In this document: one piece after another, positions 6,106-7,976 of the stretch | Layout: the number at the start of each line of letters is the position of its first letter | Numbering within the stretch: the first letter of the stretch is position 1 | NCBI GenBank assembly: GCA_025458665.1 | Contig: JALOSG010000146.1 | Location: 1 to 7,976 of the forward strand | Length of the DNA stretch: 7,976 bases | Source of the DNA: Serpentinimonas sp. | GTDB taxonomy: Bacteria > Pseudomonadota > Gammaproteobacteria > Burkholderiales > Burkholderiaceae_C | Direction of reading: 5' to 3' | Notes under the pieces: generated by a model | The model's input: the letters and a program-made list of their open reading frames with translations, nothing else | Told to the model about the DNA's origin: nothing | Database searches by the model: none | Made by a program: the position numbers and the translations under genes

Positions 6106-7305
6106 CTACAGACGCAAACGCCCGGCGTAGCCCGTCATCTCCAGGTAGCCTCGCCCCACCCGCGCACCCGTGCCCGCCGCGGCGGTGGTGTCTGCGCTGC
6201 GCTCGGGCTGCAGCAGGTCGCTCAGGCCTTCCCAGTAAATGGTGCCGGTGCTGCGGCGGCTGTCCAGCTCCTGCGCATTCATGCGCGCCTGCACCACGTA
6301 GCGGCCCACCGGCGTGTCCACCTGCCAGCGCACTGGGTAGCGCGCGCCAGAGCCGGGGCTGGTCCAGTGCGCCAGCGGGGTGAACACCACCTCATGGTCG
6401 GCAAAGGCGCGTGCCAGTGATGCGCCTGCAGGGCGCCAGCTGCCACCGGCCCACACCGCACTGCCATCGGTGCGGCGCAACTGGAAGGCGGTGAGCGCGC
6501 CGCCATCGTCCAGATTCATGCCGATCCAGTCCCAGCCCACCGCATCCGGGTGCATGAGGGACTCGCTCCATTCGTGGTCCAGCCAGGCCACGCCCGTCAC
6601 CGCGGTGCGCTGGCCGCGCTGTGCCGCGCCCCGCCACACCGTGCCCGATACCGCCAGCTGCGGTTGCGTGTAGTAGCAACTGGCCTGCTCCCACTGCGGG
6701 CCCTTGCGCGAGTAGCCGGCATCGCCCTGCAGCAGCAGCGGCTGGGTGGTGTCCAGCATCAGGTCGAAGCCGAATTCGGTGTCTTCCAGCAACGCGTGGT
6801 AACGCCCGCCGCCGGGGTGCACCTGTTCGTGCGGGCTGCGCTGGAATGCCCACTGCCCGATGGCCACGCCGGTATCGTCCAGCCGCGCATACGCTGGCCG
6901 TGCTGCGGGGTTGCCGTTCCAGCGCGCCAGCCGTTCGCCGTGCCACTGGCGCTGCGCGGCCACATCGGTCAGGGCACCGTGCGCAAAGAGCAGCTGGCGC
7001 GGCTCGAAGCGGCGCAGCGGCGCGGCGGCGGTGGCTTCCGAAGCCGGCGCCACAGGCGCATCGCCTACCCGCGAGCGGAAGAACGTGATCTGGAAGCCCA
7101 GCGTCTGGCCATCGGCCGTGCGCAGTTCGCCGGTGGCGTACCACCACTCTGTGCGCAGCGCCGGGTGGGCGCCGTGGTCGCGCGGGAACTGCAGCGGCAG
7201 CACCAGCGGGCCGGTGGAACGCGGAAGGGCTGCCAGCACACCACCGTGCCCCGCCCCCAGCCAGCTTCCCGCCATAGCCCCCAGCCAGGTTCTGCGTCGC
7301 ACCAT
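6106..7305 (-). CDS. AttH/CrtC-like lipocalin-domain exported protein (often annotated carotenoid 1,2-hydratase)
   Basis: A 399-residue protein. The start ATG 7305 was chosen over a longer open frame (to 7938) because it has a strong AAGGAGG 7 nt upstream and overlaps the permease stop as TGATG; the extra upstream frame merely shadows the permease. The N-terminus, VRRRTWLGAMAG plus a Gly/Ala-rich stretch, resembles a twin-arginine signal (RRxWL), suggesting export to the periplasm. Family motifs are RTEWWYATGEL (from R51), AWLDHEW (D243-E245), TIYWEGL (355-361) and GYLEMTGYAG near the end, as in the CrtC/AttH tandem lipocalin-like family. Some members hydrate carotenoids, but others sit beside FtsX-type permeases as the AttH part of AttEFGH exporters. 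The direct coupling to an FtsX permease, and the absence of carotenoid genes here, favours the AttH role. The biochemical function is unknown. Confidence 0.88.
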   Translation of the reverse strand: MVRRRTWLGAMAGSWLGAGHGGVLAALPRSTGPLVLPLQFPRDHGAHPALRTEWWYATGELRTADGQTLGFQITFFRSRVGDAPVAPASEATAAAPLRRFEPRQLLFAHGALTDVAAQRQWHGERLARWNGNPAARPAYARLDDTGVAIGQWAFQRSPHEQVHPGGGRYHALLEDTEFGFDLMLDTTQPLLLQGDAGYSRKGPQWEQASCYYTQPQLAVSGTVWRGAAQRGQRTAVTGVAWLDHEWSESLMHPDAVGWDWIGMNLDDGGALTAFQLRRTDGSAVWAGGSWRPAGASLARAFADHEVVFTPLAHWTSPGSGARYPVRWQVDTPVGRYVVQARMNAQELDSRRSTGTIYWEGLSDLLQPERSADTTAAAGTGARVGRGYLEMTGYAGRLRL

Positions 7306-7976
7306 CACCAGTCCTCCTTCACGGCACGAACCGCCTGCACCGATACCGCAGCGCGGGCACTCAGCGCTGCGGCTGCGCTGGCCAGCACCACCACGCCCGC
7401 TGCCATCAGGGCCAGCCGGTCCCAGGGCACCACCAGCGGCATGGTCCAGTGGAAGCTCTGGGGGTTCACCACCATCACCAGCACAGCGGCCACAGCCAGG
7501 CCCAGTACCGTGCCCAGCAGCGCGCCCGCCGCGGTCCATGCCGCACCTTCGGCGGCCATGCCCACCAGCACCTGCTGGCGCGTGAAACCCAGGTGCGCCA
7601 ACAAGCCAAACTCGCGCCGCCGCGACAGCACCTGCGCAGAAAAGCTGGCTGCAATGCCGAACAAACCAATCGCAATGGCCAGCCCCTGCAGATAGCGCGT
7701 CACGGCAAAGCTGCGGTCGAACACACGCAAGGACTGGGCCCGGATTTCCCGCGGCACGGCAAATTCCATGGGTGCGCTGCCGCCCAGTTGCTGCTGCAGC
7801 GCCGCCTGCACGCCAGCCAGATCTGCCCCGGGTTGCAGCCACAACGCCAGGTCGTTCACGCGCGTGTCGCCGGTGATCGTCTGGTAATCGGCGGTGTCCA
7901 TGACCACGGCACCAAACTGGCGGGCGTAGTCGCGCCACACGCCCAGCACCTGGACCTGCACCTGGACCTGGACCTG
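7305..7976 (-). CDS. FtsX/MacB-type ABC transporter permease, C-terminal part (5' end outside window)
   Basis: The frame is open from the window edge to TGA at 7307-7305, giving 223 visible residues. The first part, beginning with a Gln-Val repeat and LGVWRDYARQFG, looks like the end of the periplasmic MacB-type domain. Then come a hydrophobic helix (YLQGLAIAIGLFGIAASF), the cytoplasmic coupling segment SRRREFGLLAHLGFTRQQVL typical of FtsX permeases, and two further membrane helices before a short tail ending KEDW. A GTG at 7961 could be mistaken for a start, but the frame continues upstream and the fold is incomplete without it. With the downstream AttH-like gene (TGATG overlap) it resembles a permease of an AttEFGH/LolCDE-like system that moves hydrophobic or lipid-linked molecules. 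The partner ATPase would lie beyond the right edge. Confidence 0.9.
   Translation of the reverse strand, partial: QVQVQVQVQVLGVWRDYARQFGAVVMDTADYQTITGDTRVNDLALWLQPGADLAGVQAALQQQLGGSAPMEFAVPREIRAQSLRVFDRSFAVTRYLQGLAIAIGLFGIAASFSAQVLSRRREFGLLAHLGFTRQQVLVGMAAEGAAWTAAGALLGTVLGLAVAAVLVMVVNPQSFHWTMPLVVPWDRLALMAAGVVVLASAAAALSARAAVSVQAVRAVKEDW
7947..7976 (-). repeat. Hexanucleotide tandem repeat (CAGGTS)x5 in permease coding sequence, reaching the window edge
   Basis: On the minus strand five consecutive hexamers read CAGGTC, CAGGTC, CAGGTG, CAGGTC, CAGGTG, encoding (Gln-Val)x5 in frame. The repeat touches the window edge, so its true length is unknown. As the unit is a multiple of three, copy-number change would keep the frame and only alter the length of an alternating polar/hydrophobic beta-strand in the periplasmic domain. 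Confidence 0.85.

Noticed and set aside
6106..7938. A 610-residue open frame that would make the AttH/CrtC-like protein far longer
   Set aside because: The first 211 codons lie over the FtsX permease in another frame, are Arg/Gly/Ala-rich without family motifs, and the strong Shine-Dalgarno with a TGATG overlap marks ATG 7305 as the start.

Overview
The window is GC-rich and densely coding. Every gene I can support lies on the minus strand, so transcription runs from high to low coordinates. Composition, codon use and the mix of families (AttH/CrtC-like lipocalin protein, ACSM-like acyl-CoA ligase, adducin-type aldolase II protein, paired GGDEF/EAL membrane proteins) fit a betaproteobacterium, most likely Burkholderiales/Comamonadaceae. 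That placement is an inference from style; no marker gene is present.

Layout in transcription order. (1) 7976-7305: C-terminal part of an FtsX/MacB-type ABC transporter permease, entering the window through a run of five CAGGTS hexamers that encode a Gln-Val repeat. (2) 7305-6106: an AttH/CrtC-like lipocalin-fold exported protein, coupled to the permease by a TGATG overlap and a strong Shine-Dalgarno; together they look like the end of an AttEFGH-type exporter operon. (3) 6011-5820: a 63-residue Pmp3/YqaE-type membrane protein. (4) 5758-4925 and (5) 4904-3174: an adducin-like class II aldolase family protein followed 20 nt later by an ACSM-like acyl-CoA ligase, probably one catabolic pair with an unidentified substrate. 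(6) 3173-2971: the largest gap, holding three 11-bp direct repeats and a textbook intrinsic terminator that ends only 29 nt before the annotated start of the next gene. (7) 2970-1123 and (8) 1126 to the window edge: two c-di-GMP signalling membrane proteins sharing a 4-nt GTGA overlap.

The most notable part is the c-di-GMP pair. The downstream protein looks like a complete, active diguanylate cyclase (GGEEF, with an RxxD inhibitory site). Its upstream partner is a GGDEF-EAL hybrid with a degenerate GSDEF. It also lacks about 30 residues of its EAL domain, exactly the stretch that carries the metal-binding DDFGTGYSSL loop, while all other EAL signature residues remain. It is therefore probably catalytically dead and may act as a sensor or regulator of the neighbouring cyclase. 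The terminator and repeats just upstream suggest the pair may be controlled by attenuation or by a response regulator, although the terminator may simply end the ligase operon.
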